Positions 1-10,658 are shown, counted from the stretch's first letter. The stretch: 64,000 nt of DNA from Pisolithus tinctorius (GCA_024663395.1 JANFAH010000013.1:310001-374000), one strand, 5' to 3'. Made by a program: numbers and translations. Notes: generated by a model from the letters alone, not told the origin.

Positions 1-3000
1 GAGGAGAAGTTGCAGTCGAGGGTCTTCTAGACCCGGGTGGGGGGGGTGCGATCAACATTGGATACTGACAAATGTTATAAATGAGGTCGGCGCCTCCAAG
101 GACATCAAAAAGTTTAAGGAGCAAGGGAACCTGTTGGAGGGCGATTTCACCCAGAATAGTGCGAGCAGGGGAAAGGAGGGGATTCTGGCGATTGACATAG
201 CGGGAGAGTTCTTCAAGCCGAAGGGCTTGAATAGTGGCGTGATACACAAGATCAAGAGGGGAATCTTCATCCACCTCATGATAGACAGTGCCGATGACGG
301 CAGGGTCAGCAACGAAGAGTCGGTAGGAGGCGATCATCTGATCGCTGGCAGGCTGTCGTTGCCAACGAGCAAACGGAGTGTGGCGACGGGAGGGTTCACA
401 CGGGTAGGTGTAACGACGAGGGGGCATTTCGAGGGAGATGTTTCTGATAGTACGAGTGGAGCGTCGAGTGGGTTGTTTCTGAGGGGGGAAGTCTTTAGGG
501 AACCGTTTCTTATAGGCGGAGAGCGTATCATCTGCATGTTCAAGGTGTGATTCTTTCTGCCACGAGTTTTCAGAAGAAGGGTAACCCTTCCATTTGATTA
601 AGAAGGCGTGTCCACGGCTGGACCTTTTATGGCCGACTATCGCCTCAACTTCGTATTCTTCTTCCTCATTGACTAGGTCAGGTGGTGGAGTTGGGAAGTT
701 TGGTCCGTGAACATCATTTTCGCGATAGGGCGATAGGAGGGAAGCATGGAAAACATTGTGGATTTTCCATCATGCGGGAATCGTGAGGCGATACGTTATC
801 GGAGATAAGACGTCAGAGATGGTGAAGGGTCCTTCCCGTTTTGGTGCCAGCTTCCTATTTTCATAGGAGCATTTCAAATTGCGTGCTTCTAGCCAAACCT
901 TATCACCTTTTTGGAATGGGGTGAAGGGTCGTGACAAGCAGTCTCTCATCGTTTTTCCTGCCAGATCATGGGCCGCTAGGGCTTCTTCTCTGGCTTTTCT
1001 GAGTTCATCGAGTCTAGACTCGGCAGCGGGAAGGTGGGTTTCCGCAATCAGGGACGGAAGGGGTTTCGGTTCATAGCCGTACATGAGGTAGAACGGCGAT
1101 TGATGTGTGACAGAGTGGGGTTGATGGTTGTGCGCGAATTCTGCCATGGGAAGGTTGGTTACCCATGAGGTGGGGTCGTTTTGGCAGAAGATGCGGAGAT
1201 AGGTCTCCACTTCTTGGTTTACACGTTCTGTTTCTCCGTCGGTCTGTGGGTGATACGCTGTTGACAGGGCAAGGGAGTACCCTAAAAGGGAAGCCAGTTC
1301 TTTTGCGAAGGCGGAGGCGAACTGAGGGCCTCGATCGGATATAATTTTGTTGTACAACCCAAAGCGGGAGTAGACCTTCTTGAAAAACAGTGCTGCGATG
1401 TCAGCAGTGGAGGCGGTTTTCTTGGTGGGTGATAAAATTACCCCCTTTGTAAGCCCATGGTCTACCACGACCAAAAGGGAATCATAACCGTTTGAAACGG
1501 GTAAGTTGGTAACCAGATCGCAAGAGATCTGTTGGAAGGGACGGGTCGACGTGGAGGGAATAGGCGTAAGGGGTGGTGTCATTGGGTGTGTATTAACCTT
1601 GTTCTGTTGGCAGGTAGCGCAGCCTTCTACATATTTCTGGATAAAGGACGTGAGTCCAGGCCACCAAAACTTGGACGAGACAAGCTGTCGGGTCTTCAGG
1701 ACACTGGGGTGTCCAGTGGAGGGGTGATCATGGTGGTTGGACACGATGGTCCGTCGGAGGGCAAGGTTATCGGGGATATACACCCGGTCTTTGTAAAGTA
1801 ACACTCCATTGTCGAATCTCCAATCAGAGAGATGGGATTTGAACGGGAGTGGCATGTCAACGTTTTCAATGGCACGAAGTGCTGTTTGGACGATGGGATC
1901 TTCCATGGAGGATGATGCGACCTTCTGAGTAAGGTTGGTGTCAATAAGATTGACAAACAGGGTTTGGGGAAGGAGGGTAACTCCTTTGTTATCCTCGTCA
2001 TCCTTGGGAATATGATCAGGGCGGCGGGAAAGTGCATCTGGTGCTGCCAGGTCTTTGCCTGGGACATGTTCTAGCTGCAGATCGAAGTCTGCGAGGTCGA
2101 GGAGCCAGCGAGCCTGGTGACGATTTAGATTTTGAGGCGATTTGAAATACGTTAGGTTTTTATGGTCTGTGAAGACCCTAACTGGGAACGGGGATCCATG
2201 GAGGTAATGTCTCCAGGATTTCAGTGCTCGAATAACTCCTAGCAGTTCTCTGTCATAAATGTCATAGTTTCTTTCTGCAGGGTTAAACGATTGAGACAGG
2301 AAGGCACAGGGTTGCCACTGTCCATTTGAATCTTCTTGAAGGAGGATTCCTCCTGTTGCATACTTGGACGCATCTGTAGTGATTGCAAATGGCCGAGAGG
2401 TGTCGGGCATTTGAAGTGTAGGTTGTGCCATAAAGATCCGTTTGAGAAGCTCAAAGGCATCTTGGCATTTCTTGGACCAACTCCAATCGGCCGTTTTCTT
2501 GGTGAGGTCGATGAGTGGTCGTGCAATGTCCGAGTAGTAGGGGACAAATCTTCTGTAAAAGTTTGCGAATCCTAAAAAGGATCGCACGTCCTTGACCTTC
2601 TTTGGGACAGGCCAGTCGGCTATGCCTTGGACTTTGACAGGGTCCATGGCGACGGTATTTTCTTTGATGATCATTCCGAGGTATTCCACTTTGGTCAGAT
2701 CAAAGTGACATTTTTCTAACTTTAAGGGAAGGGAGAGTTCCCTCATTCGTTCGAGAACACGATGGGTTCTTCGTTTATGTTCTTCGGGGTCATTTGAAAA
2801 GATAAGGAGGTCATCCATATAGACAACCAGCCATCCTTCGGCGATCATGTCTCTGAAAGAGTCGTTCATGAATCGCTGGAAGGTGGCAGGGGAGTTACAG
2901 AGACCGAAGAACATAATGGTGGGCTCGAAAAGTCCTTTGTGCGTGATGAACGCTGCTTTCCATTGGTCTCCTTCTTTGATGCGGACATTGTTGTAACCTG

Positions 3001-4129
3001 ATCTGACATCCATCTTTGTGAAGATGGAAGCTCCCTTTAGTTTGTCTACTAGGTCCGAAATGAGGGGAAGGGGGTATGCATCCTTCACCGTATTCTTATT
3101 CAGGTACCTGTAGTCTTGGCAGGGTCGCAGGGAGCCATCCTTTTTTCCTACGAAGAAGAAGGGGGCGGCTTGGGGAGACTTTGAGGGACAGATTTTTCCT
3201 TCTCGAAGGTTTTCTTTGATAAACTTTTCTGCGGATTCTCGCTCAGAGGGAGAGAGGGGGTACGCTTTGGCCACTTTTGGGACGAAGTCCTCTACAAGAT
3301 TTATGGCATGGTCGTATGGTCGTGACGGAGGTAAAACCCTGTCAGATGGTTTCTCGAAAACCGAGGCGAAGTCCTTGTACTCTTCAGGAAGGACAGCCTT
3401 TGGTTTCTTCTTATGTTCTTCTTGGGCCAGCTCTGTAGCCGTGGTGATTTTTCGGAGAAGGCTATTATTGGGGTTAACCTTCTTGGCTTCTTCAACGAGT
3501 TTTCCAACCGACATCACGAAATGTGCTCGGATGGTTTCATCTTCTGGTTCTTCATAATCCATGAACTTGTTTATCCCTTTCTTTTCAACAGGGGACACAA
3601 GGTTCACAGTTGGTTCTTCGATGGCAATGGAGGAGACGTTGCGTCTTAACTCTTTCGATCGGTCGGTTTTTTCATCGATAGACAGCGTACCCATCCTCCA
3701 GTCTACAACAGGGTTGTTTTCTTGGAGCCAGGGGAGACCTAGAATGACATTTTCTGTTCCACAGTTGATGACATGGAAGAAGGACTGGTGGACAAGTCCT
3801 TTAACCCTGAAATAGAGGGTGGCGGAAAACAGTATCCTTCCCTTTGAGTTCTGGGTTCCATCGGCATTTTTAGCGAGGATGGGTTCGGTGAGGCGTTGAG
3901 TGGGGATTCGGTGCTTTCACACAAAACCCCAATCGATGCAGGAAATTTCTGCTCCGGAATCAACCAGAGCGGTAGTGTTGACGACTTTCGAGGTAGTTTC
4001 TGATGCGTAGAGGGAAATGGGGATTTGCATAGTACGTTCTGGTGTAGACGTTACAAGTACAGGTGCAACAGAAACTAGACTGTCCTTAGTTTGGGGAACA
4101 TCTGGCGTCAACGCAGAGTTCCCTTTTAA
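1..4129 (-). pseudogene. pol: Pol polyprotein (PR-RT-RNase H-IN-chromodomain), two premature TGA, runs off the left edge
   Basis: The polyprotein copies element RNA and integrates the cDNA. Protease has LVDSGAEISC near 3958-3929. RT has the active-site box VVYMDD near 2830-2813 after FVGKKDGSLRPCQDY. RNase H contains TTDASKYATGGIL and later TDHKNLTYF. Integrase has an HHCC zinc region (H...H...CATC), DRGPQF and the glutamate of YHPQTDGETERVN. The chromodomain ([10 protein letters not shown]...[15 protein letters not shown], about 655-560) marks it as a chromovirus. A TGA at 3919-3917 lies just after protease and another at 772-770 just before the chromodomain; both fit CGA>TGA. After the chromodomain the frame continues open for about 180 codons to base 1, longer than usual for this family. 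Confidence 0.9.
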
Positions 4130-4132
4130 AAA
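4124..4132 (-). other. Possible -1 ribosomal frameshift site at the gag stop
   Basis: On the minus strand the sequence is TTTTTAAAA and contains the gag stop TAA. Protease starts in the -1 frame: gag reads GAT TTT TAA, while pol reads TTT TTA AAA GGG. A P-site Phe-tRNA slipping back one base on the T run would re-pair perfectly and place TTA in the A site. It is not a canonical X XXY YYZ heptamer. The alternative is a one-base indel in the homopolymer. Confidence 0.5.
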
Positions 4133-5238
4133 TCCTTTCCAAGAGCCCTAGCAATGTTAACTAGAGCGACGGATGGACCAGCGACTTTCTCCTCATCGTC
4201 GCTTTCTTCTACTTCCACAATTTTGCGGATTTTCTTCACTTTCTTTTGGGGAGTTTTCCCTTTGTCTGGACATTCTCGGGAGAGATGTCCCTTGTTTCTG
4301 CAACCGAAACATCTTCCTTCCTTGATGTGACGGTCTCGTTCTTCTCTGGAGAGTCTCACTCCATCCACATCCATAGCGTTTGGATCTTTTTCTTCGGCAA
4401 AGTTGTTCCTTGGGTGGAACGTCTTCTTTTCTTTCTTTCCAAAGGTTTCGTTGACCTTCCTCCACTTAGCGTCAAACTTTTGCGCTTGGGTGTACCACTC
4501 AGTTATTTTGGTGGGAGTGGTTTCCATCATGTGGATTCGGTTCGCGATGAAAGGTTTGAGTCCTTGTGAGAAGAACTCAATCAAGGTGACATCTTCCGTG
4601 ATGGTAGAGTCGGCGGCGGCAGTTCAGAAATCAGTGATATATTGTTCAACCGATTCCTTTTGTTTCAGGGTACATAGTTTGGTGATGGCAGTACCTGCGG
4701 TGTCTGTGGAGGTGAACGAGGCTTTGAAATCTTTTATAAAATCGGCAAAGGTGCCAAAACTCGGGGGATTCTTTTCCAAAGATGTTTTCTGGAAAGTGGC
4801 AGCCCAGGAGCAGGCGACATCTTTTTTCATGTACGACAGCGCATAGACAACCTTTTTGGTGTCGGAGTCGTACAATTCTTCGTTGACCAAGAGGTAGGTC
4901 TGTACAGAGTACAGCCAGCTCATGGCATTCTTTTGGTTTCCATCAAAATCAGATGGAGCGCCAATCTTCAGTTCAGTGGCTTTGGTGGCATTGCCAACCG
5001 GTGCCTTCGACGATGAGCCAGACATCATAATCTGTGGTGGGGGTGGAGGTGTAGGGAAGAGTGGTGGAGGACTTGGTTGGATGGGGGTACCAAGTGATGC
5101 GAGTGACTGGGAGAAGAGATTCGAGAGAATTCCAGAGGTAAAACCTCTATCTGGCTGTTTGGGTTCGTTGGAGGAGGTGTCAGTGACAGTGCTCTCCTGT
5201 TCCTCGTCAGATGACGATTCTTCACAAGTGGGTCGCAA
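4126..5238 (-). pseudogene. gag: Gag polyprotein of the chromovirus, one premature TGA
   Basis: This is the structural protein that would form the virus-like particle and package the RNA. The reading frame has an acidic Ser/Pro-rich N-terminus, a capsid-like part, and near the C-terminus one CCHC zinc knuckle (CFGCRNKGHLSREC, about 4271-4312) followed by a Lys-rich tail. An in-frame TGA at 4626-4624 splits it. The codon lies in the context TTC-TGA-ACT and is consistent with CGA>TGA. The frame stays open upstream of the first in-frame ATG (5028) as far as a TGA near 5280, so the true start is unresolved. The gag stop TAA at 4128-4126 lies in a T5A4 run where the ribosome could slip into pol. 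Confidence 0.85.
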
Positions 5239-5311
5239 CAGCGCCCAACGTCGGTTGTTTTGGGGGTTCGTGGTGGTTCACTGAGTAGTGACCGATTTGG
5301 CCAAAGGCTGT

Positions 5312-5322
5312 AGACTTGAGCT
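5312..5322 (-). promoter_or_regulatory. Putative self-priming primer binding site
   Basis: Two nucleotides inside the LTR end the minus strand reads AGCTCAAGTCT. No TGG start (the complement of a tRNA CCA end) is present. The reverse complement AGACTTGAGCT occurs in the LTR at 5513-5503, just downstream of a TATA-like box. Known Tf1-type elements prime reverse transcription by folding the first 11 nt of their own RNA onto such a site. The length here is the same; the mechanism is inferred. Confidence 0.7.
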
Positions 5323-5324
5323 TT

Positions 5325-5775
5325 TGTTACGCTCGACCGAAGTCAAGACGTAGGGAAAGCTCAAACGCAGGCTAAGGTTTCTACTGAGCAGTGGCTACAG
5401 TAACCTCTGTAAACGACAGAGGATTTAAGACAACGCCGGTAGGAGTGGTCCTGGTGAGGGACACTGAGGGCGAAGTTCTGAGAACGCTGCATATAATTGA
5501 GCAGCTCAAGTCTGGGTTTCCAGGACTTGAGCCGGCAGTCTAAATACTACATGGAAACGGACCATGAGGCGTCCGCATGTAATGAGGTAACCACGCCATT
5601 GGTTGAACAATGACGACACATGTCCTAAGCATGTAACGAGCCAGTTACGCTAGTGGTGGGAATAGAGAGCCGTCGGATCAGAGAGAAGACGGCTCTAAAA
5701 GGAAACTAAGTCCAACGGACCACAAGCAAAGTAAACGTTCAACAGAAAAGGAAAAGTTAGGGGTGAAACGTAACA
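5325..5775 (-). repeat. 5' LTR of the minus-strand chromovirus (451 bp)
   Basis: The LTR begins TGTTACG at 5775 and ends CGTAACA at 5325, giving a 7-bp terminal inverted repeat with TG and CA ends. Inside it are a TATA-like box and an 11-nt segment complementary to the primer site just outside the LTR. From those, U3 would be about 262 nt and R plus U5 about 189 nt. The boundaries come only from these terminal motifs because the second LTR lies outside the window. Confidence 0.85.
5540..5547 (-). promoter_or_regulatory. TATA-like element of the LTR promoter
   Basis: On the minus strand this reads GTATTTAG. It lies 27-34 nt upstream of 5513, the first base of the 11-nt segment that pairs with the primer binding site. 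A self-priming element requires that segment to be the 5' end of the transcript, so the spacing fits a TATA box. The start site is inferred. Confidence 0.5.
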
Positions 5776-7146
5776 GTCCCTTCATCTGGCCACTTTTGGA
5801 GTGCAAAAACAGTGCACACCCCCTAGGGTCATGCAAATGGTCTGATTGCCTTTTGACCTTGTGTCATGTGATGGATCAGGATTTACTGCTGTGTTTCCAG
5901 GAGGCCTACTATCAGTCACCTTGTGCCCATGTAACTCACATGATCAACCCATTGTACTGAGCATGCATGGGTTCCAGCTGCAGCTCCTAACCTGATGAAA
6001 ATGTGACCAGAGCTAGCATTGAGCCAGGGCCCTCTCAGTGTCAAGCAGCTGCTCTGACCATGGAGCTACCTTGCATTGGATTCTCTATGGTGCTTGTAGG
6101 ATTAGTGCAGATTAATACTTCAACACCTTAGAGGCTGCTTTGGGACATCCCTCTGGTTGCCAGAGGGGGGGTGGGATGTCCCAATATAGCCTTAGAGGCT
6201 GTTGTGGGACATCCCACTGGTTGGCAAAGGGGAGGGTGGGATGTCCCAATGTAGCCTTAGAGGCTGTTGTGGGACATCCCACTGCTTGCCAAAGGGGAGG
6301 GTGGGACATCCCAACATAACCTTAGAGGCTGTTGTGGGACATCCCACTGGTTGGTGGGATGTCCCAAAGTAGCCTCAGAGGCTGCTATGGGACATCCCAA
6401 GTCCCCTTATGAAAGTCAGTGGGATGTCCCATCCCAGCCTCAGGGGGCTATGATGGCACATCCTCCTAAGTTACCTTTGCAGACCAGCACAATGCCCCAT
6501 GACAACCTCAGAGGCTCATCTGGGACATTCTGCCCTCTGCAGATGGTGTTGCAAAGGTGACCAACACCATGTTCTATGTGGGGGACTTTGAGATATTGGC
6601 TTGTCACACAAGTGTTCAAAAACCATTTACTTCTTCCTTCATACAGTACAAATTGCTTGAATTTATTTTTGCAATTTTCATGGCAAATGTGGAGGCCCAG
6701 GTGGGTCATCCCACTGGCAACTAGTGAGATGTCCCAATACAGCAGAATCAGCATTGCAAAGATGTACATGAAAAGTGCTATTGTATACTACTATGCATGG
6801 TGGGATAGGAGGGGATGTATAGGTCAAAGGATACTTTGTGGATTAAACCTGTCAGAGGAGCAAGGGGGCTAGGATTTCTGCAGCTATTTCAATGCTAATA
6901 TAAGCTGCACTTTCAGGAGTAGGGACCCCTGCCACCCAAGGCAGTCTTGGGACATCCCAAATAATTGCATTTGAATGGATGGCTGTGTGGGAAATCCCAT
7001 CTGTCCCAGGGCCTAGAAATCTGCATAGCCCTGGGACATGACCAGATGTCCCTGGGCAGACCTTGGTCTGGGAGGCTATTAGGCTGGATGGTTTGGAGAA
7101 ACTATTCAGCCTAAATGCTTATGAAAAATGGTTACCTGAAGTGGTG
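5776..7146. other. CpG-poor non-coding sequence with hairpin repeats
   Basis: I see no gene here. The stretch abuts the LTR of the left element and is abruptly poor in CpG. It holds the minisatellite at 6122-6540 and looser copies of its GGGACATCCC / GGGATGTCCC motif up to about 7060. It may be the decayed 5' part of the chromovirus that becomes recognisable at 7147, but no 5' LTR or upstream pol could be read. Confidence 0.6.
6122..6540. repeat. Minisatellite with a hairpin in each unit (about 55-70 bp units)
   Basis: Units starting CCTTAGAGGCTG or CCTCAGAGGCTG follow one another at about 6126, 6190, 6255, 6319, 6372 and, more diverged, 6437 and 6505. The better-preserved units contain GGGACATCCC and then GGGATGTCCC, exact reverse complements, so each could fold into a stem of about 10 bp. 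The loops differ in length. There are no constant spacers, so this is not a CRISPR array. Confidence 0.85.
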
Positions 7147-9002
7147 AACTCCACCTGGTCACTTTCTACTCCCACACCATGACTGTGCCAGAACTCAACT
7201 ATGATACCCACAACAAGGAGCTGTTGGCTATCTTTGAGGCTTTCCACCATTGGTGGCATTACCTAGAAGGTTCTGCCTTACCTGTCAACATGGTGACAGA
7301 CCACAAAAACCTTGAGTATTTCTCCACCTCTAAGGTCCTCACTTGTCAACAGGCCTGCTGGTTGGAGTACCTTTTGCAGTTCAACCTTTCCATCTGCTTC
7401 CAACCTGGCCACCTTGGAGCCAAACCCGATGCACTTCTGTGATGTTGGGACATCTACCCAAAGGGGGGGGGATAGGGACTATGCACAGGTAAATCCTCAC
7501 AATCTCCACCCTATGTTTACACAGGAGCAACTCATGTTGTCCCTCCATACCACCACCCTCATGGCACCTGTGCTCCACACTGCCATGGTCTTCAATGTTG
7601 AGTGCTTGCACTCCAACATCATCTCCCCTCTACCATCCAACCCTGTCTCCACCAGCTGCCTTCCAACTCTGATGGTCTACTCTGCCTTGATGGTCGCATC
7701 TTTGTTCCTGACATTGATGACCTCTGCCTTTGAGTGCTTCAGTTCAAGCATGACCATCCTCTAGCAGGCCATTTTGGGCAAAACCACACCCTAGAACTTG
7801 TCTGCAGGGACTATGTGTGGCCTAACCTCCACTCTGACATGAAAGAATATGACAGGTCTTGCACAGCCTGTGGATGGAGCAAAACTCTGCACCACCACCC
7901 CTATGGTCTACTGAAGCAACTCCCTGTCCCAGAGAGACCTTGGAACTCCATCTCCATGGACTTCATCAAACACCTCCCCAACTCTGGTGGCTACTCCACC
8001 ATCCTCATGGTAGTGGACCACCTCTCAAAACAAGTGGTGTTCATCCCCACCCATGACTCCATCACCTCTGCTGCACTTGCTAAACTCTTCCCTACCCATG
8101 TCTTCTCCAAGCATGGAGTACCAGCTAATGTCACCTCTGACAGAGGTCCTGAGTTCATCTCACACTTCTTCCACTCTCTAGGAAAGGCCCTTGATATGCA
8201 TCTTCACTTCACTTTGGGTTACCACCCAGAAGGTGATGGCCAGACTGAGCAAACAAACCAGACCCTCAAACAGTACCTTCATGTCTACTGTAACTACCAA
8301 CAAGACAACTGGGCTGAGCTGTTACCTCTAGCAGAGTTCACTTTCAACAACACACCAAGTGCGACTACTGGAGTTTCTCCCTTCTTCACTAACAAGGGAT
8401 ACCATCCAAACCTGTCTGTGGTCCCTGACCAAGACTTCACCTCTCCAAGGGCTCATGACTATGTCATTGAGCTCTCTGCCCTTCATGACTTCCTCTGCTC
8501 TGAAACGTCTGCTGCTCAGCAGTGCTACCAGGGTCCAGCAGATGCCAAACACATACCTCCACCTGAGTTTAAGGTTGGAGAACAGGCCTATGTCAAAGCC
8601 AAGTACTTCCACTCCACTCGTCCTTCAGAAAAACTCTCTGAAAAGTACTTAGGTCTGTTCACCATCTTGGCCAGGCCAGGTATGCACTCCATCACCCTTA
8701 AGCTCCCTGACTCTATGCACTTGGTACATCCAGTCTTCCATGTCTCTCAACTGGAAGCCACAGTGGCTAACCCTTTTCCAAACTGACAACAACCTCTGCC
8801 TCCACCAGTGGATGTTGATGGTGACCTTGAGTATGAGGTATCAGAGATACTTGACTCTAAGGTGGACTGCCATCACCGCCACTGTCAACTCTTGTATCTA
8901 GTCTGCTGGGCTGGTTATGAGAACACCAACAAAGAAACCTCTTGGTTGCTTGCAACTGAGCTGGATCACACCTCTGACATAGTTTCCACCTTCCATGAAT
9001 GA
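7147..9002 (+). pseudogene. pol: RNase H / integrase / chromodomain remnant of the second chromovirus
   Basis: RNase H is seen at 7147-7440 (ELNYDTHNKELLAIFEAF, then VTDHKNLEYF). A frameshifted stretch to about 7730 links it to integrase at 7734-8786, with the zinc region (H...H...CTAC), MDFIKHLP with the first catalytic Asp, SDRGPEF with the second, and EGDGQTEQTNQ with the Glu. A stop after NPFPN at 8786 separates the chromodomain, readable at about 8830-8990 (YEVSEILDSK...LYLVCWAGY...SWL). Arg positions replaced by Cys, His or Gln (VCRDY, VVDHLSKQ, TEQTNQ) are the pattern expected from CpG decay. Confidence 0.9.
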
Positions 9003-9236
9003 TATCCACACAAACCTGGCCTGTACCAACCTTTGCCATGATGCTCCACCTACATAACCCTCCTCTGCAGGCCAACTCCACCCCCTATTGAACTACCCTA
9101 AGTACTTTAGAGTTTTCTCTGCTTATCCATTTCACTTCTCAGAGTCACAAACAAAATCACAAGTCTATCTTGTAGTAGTACAAAAATATACAAACTAAAA
9201 ACAAAAAGACAAAAAAAAAAAAAAAACAAAGCAACT

Positions 9237-10465
9237 CTATTCTTCCATCACCTGCTCTCTGCCACCCTCCTGTTCTTCACCACCCTCCTGCTCTCCTTTG
9301 ACTTCTTCCTCATTATCCCCCTCCACACCTTTGTCTGCTTCCTCATTCTTGTCCTCTGCTGCCTCCAACTGAGGCCTCTTCCAACCACTGCCTGTGCACT
9401 CAAGCTCAGCCATCCTGGCCTCTCACACATCCTCCCTCCTCCTCATCTCTGCCCATTCTGCCCACTCACAGTACAGCCCCCACTCATTGGCTGTCTGCTC
9501 CATGGCCTCCACCATCCACTCCACTGCCCTTGCCATCCTCTCAAAGGCTGTTGCAGCCTTCTTGTGTGCCTCCATGTACCTCTCTGCAGCCTGCAGCTGC
9601 CACTCTCACTCCCACTCCACCCACCAGGAGGAGACCCCTGCTCCTGAGGGTCCCTCATGCACTGTCTCCAGCTCCTCCTCATCTTCTCCACCCATCTCCC
9701 ACTCATCATCCACTTCCTCCATCTCTGTCAATTTCTCCTTTCCCTTCCCTCGCATCCTCTTCTTCTTCTCCCCTTGGGAGCTCCCTGTCCCTGCTCTTTT
9801 CCATGAAGGCCCTGCCACTGCCTCTTCCCACATCCAGCTGCACATCTTCTTGTTGTGGCAGGGCATGCAGGCCCTGGTCTTACCTTGCCCTGGCTCGCAC
9901 TGCCCTACTGTCAGACTCGCTATACAGCGAGTGCAGGGGGCTCTCCTGGTCATGGTGACCACCACAGAGGCCCCAGGGACCTTCTGGGCAGTGTTAATGT
10001 CATACACTGCCCCACTTAACCTGAAATAAAATATAGGTCAGCTCTGCCTGACTCACAGAAGTCTGCTACGCACCTCTGCATGGCCTTGTCCCACTGGGCC
10101 TGGGCCCTCTGCCTCTACCTCTCTGCCTCTTCCTCTGCTGCCCTCTTCTTTCGAGCCTCCTCTTCCTCCATTGCCCTCCTCCTCTGAGCCTCCTCTTCTG
10201 CTCTCTTCTTCTGCTCCACCTCCAAACACTCCTCCTCCACCTTCCACCTCTTGGCCTCCTTGTGCTTGGCCTTGCACTCTGCCTCATGCTCCCTCTCTCT
10301 CCACTTGGCCTCCTCTCATCAGCACACCTTCTCTGTGGACTTCTCCCACTCAGTGTCAGTGGAGTTGTCAGTGAGGATGACCAGCTCTTCATCTGTGACT
10401 TGGGAGTAGTCATGGACATGGCCAGGGGTTGGCTGGGGGGTTTTGCTCTGGCACTGGGAAGACAT
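9237..10465 (-). pseudogene. Antisense accessory gene inside the retrotransposon: coiled coil plus six-cysteine zinc cluster
   Basis: Between the chromodomain and the 3' LTR, but on the opposite strand, a reading frame starts at ATG 10465 (MSSQCQSKTPQPTPG). A Glu/Lys/Arg-rich coiled-coil segment follows. A probable 50-nt intron runs from 10056 (GTGAGT) to 10007, with a CTGAC branch-like site; this acceptor keeps the frame. Next comes a cluster C-x2-C-x8-C-x9-C-x2-C-x5-C at about 9935-9840, close to the fungal Zn2Cys6 spacing, then a long acidic, Trp-containing coiled-coil tail to TAG at 9237. The in-frame stops I found (two TGA near 10320, a TAG near 10120, a TGA near 9428) are all explained by C>T. 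No function can be assigned; nucleic-acid binding is a guess from the cluster. Confidence 0.7.
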
Positions 10466-10645
10466 GATGATGGGGAGAAAGGACAAAGGTTCAGTACCCT
10501 AACACATGTTTTTAAGCAGTTCTTCAGACTCCAATGGAGCTCTGCCACAGCTAAAGCCATTATCCTCAAGGCATCAAAATAATCTCAAATGATCAACTCA
10601 TGTTGATCTCATTTTGTACATGCAGCCTTCAGGGGTTCAGGCCCT

Positions 10646-10658
10646 AAGGGGGGGGCAC
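10646..10658 (+). promoter_or_regulatory. Polypurine tract next to the 3' LTR
   Basis: AAGGGGGGGGCAC directly precedes the TG of the LTR. LTR retrotransposons prime plus-strand DNA synthesis from a purine run at this place. Confidence 0.75.

Larger units (their letters stand above)
1..5775 (-). mobile_element. Ty3/gypsy chromovirus, 5' LTR to integrase/chromodomain, truncated by window edge
   Basis: Reading on the minus strand from 5775 the order is LTR, primer binding site, gag with a zinc knuckle, protease, reverse transcriptase, RNase H, integrase, chromodomain and a further C-terminal extension still open at base 1. This is the order of Ty3/gypsy chromoviruses. The right edge of the LTR is at 5775; the adjacent host-side bases are gtccc, so a target duplication gtccc is expected beyond the other end, outside the window. 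Base composition is CpG-normal, unlike the block that starts at 5776, so this looks like a younger insertion. The copy is not autonomous as it stands, because gag and pol are cut by three TGA codons. Confidence 0.95.

Noticed and set aside
134..550. Plus-strand frame of 138 codons
   Set aside because: It lies exactly antisense to the conserved pol C-terminus and chromodomain and has no domain of its own.
4124..4132. Canonical -1 slippery heptamer
   Set aside because: In the gag frame the bases are T TTT TAA, which breaks the X XXY YYZ rule; only stop-linked P-site slippage remains possible.
6122..6540. CRISPR-like array
   Set aside because: Units vary in length, have no constant-length unique spacers, and no cas genes exist; it is a minisatellite in a eukaryotic genome.
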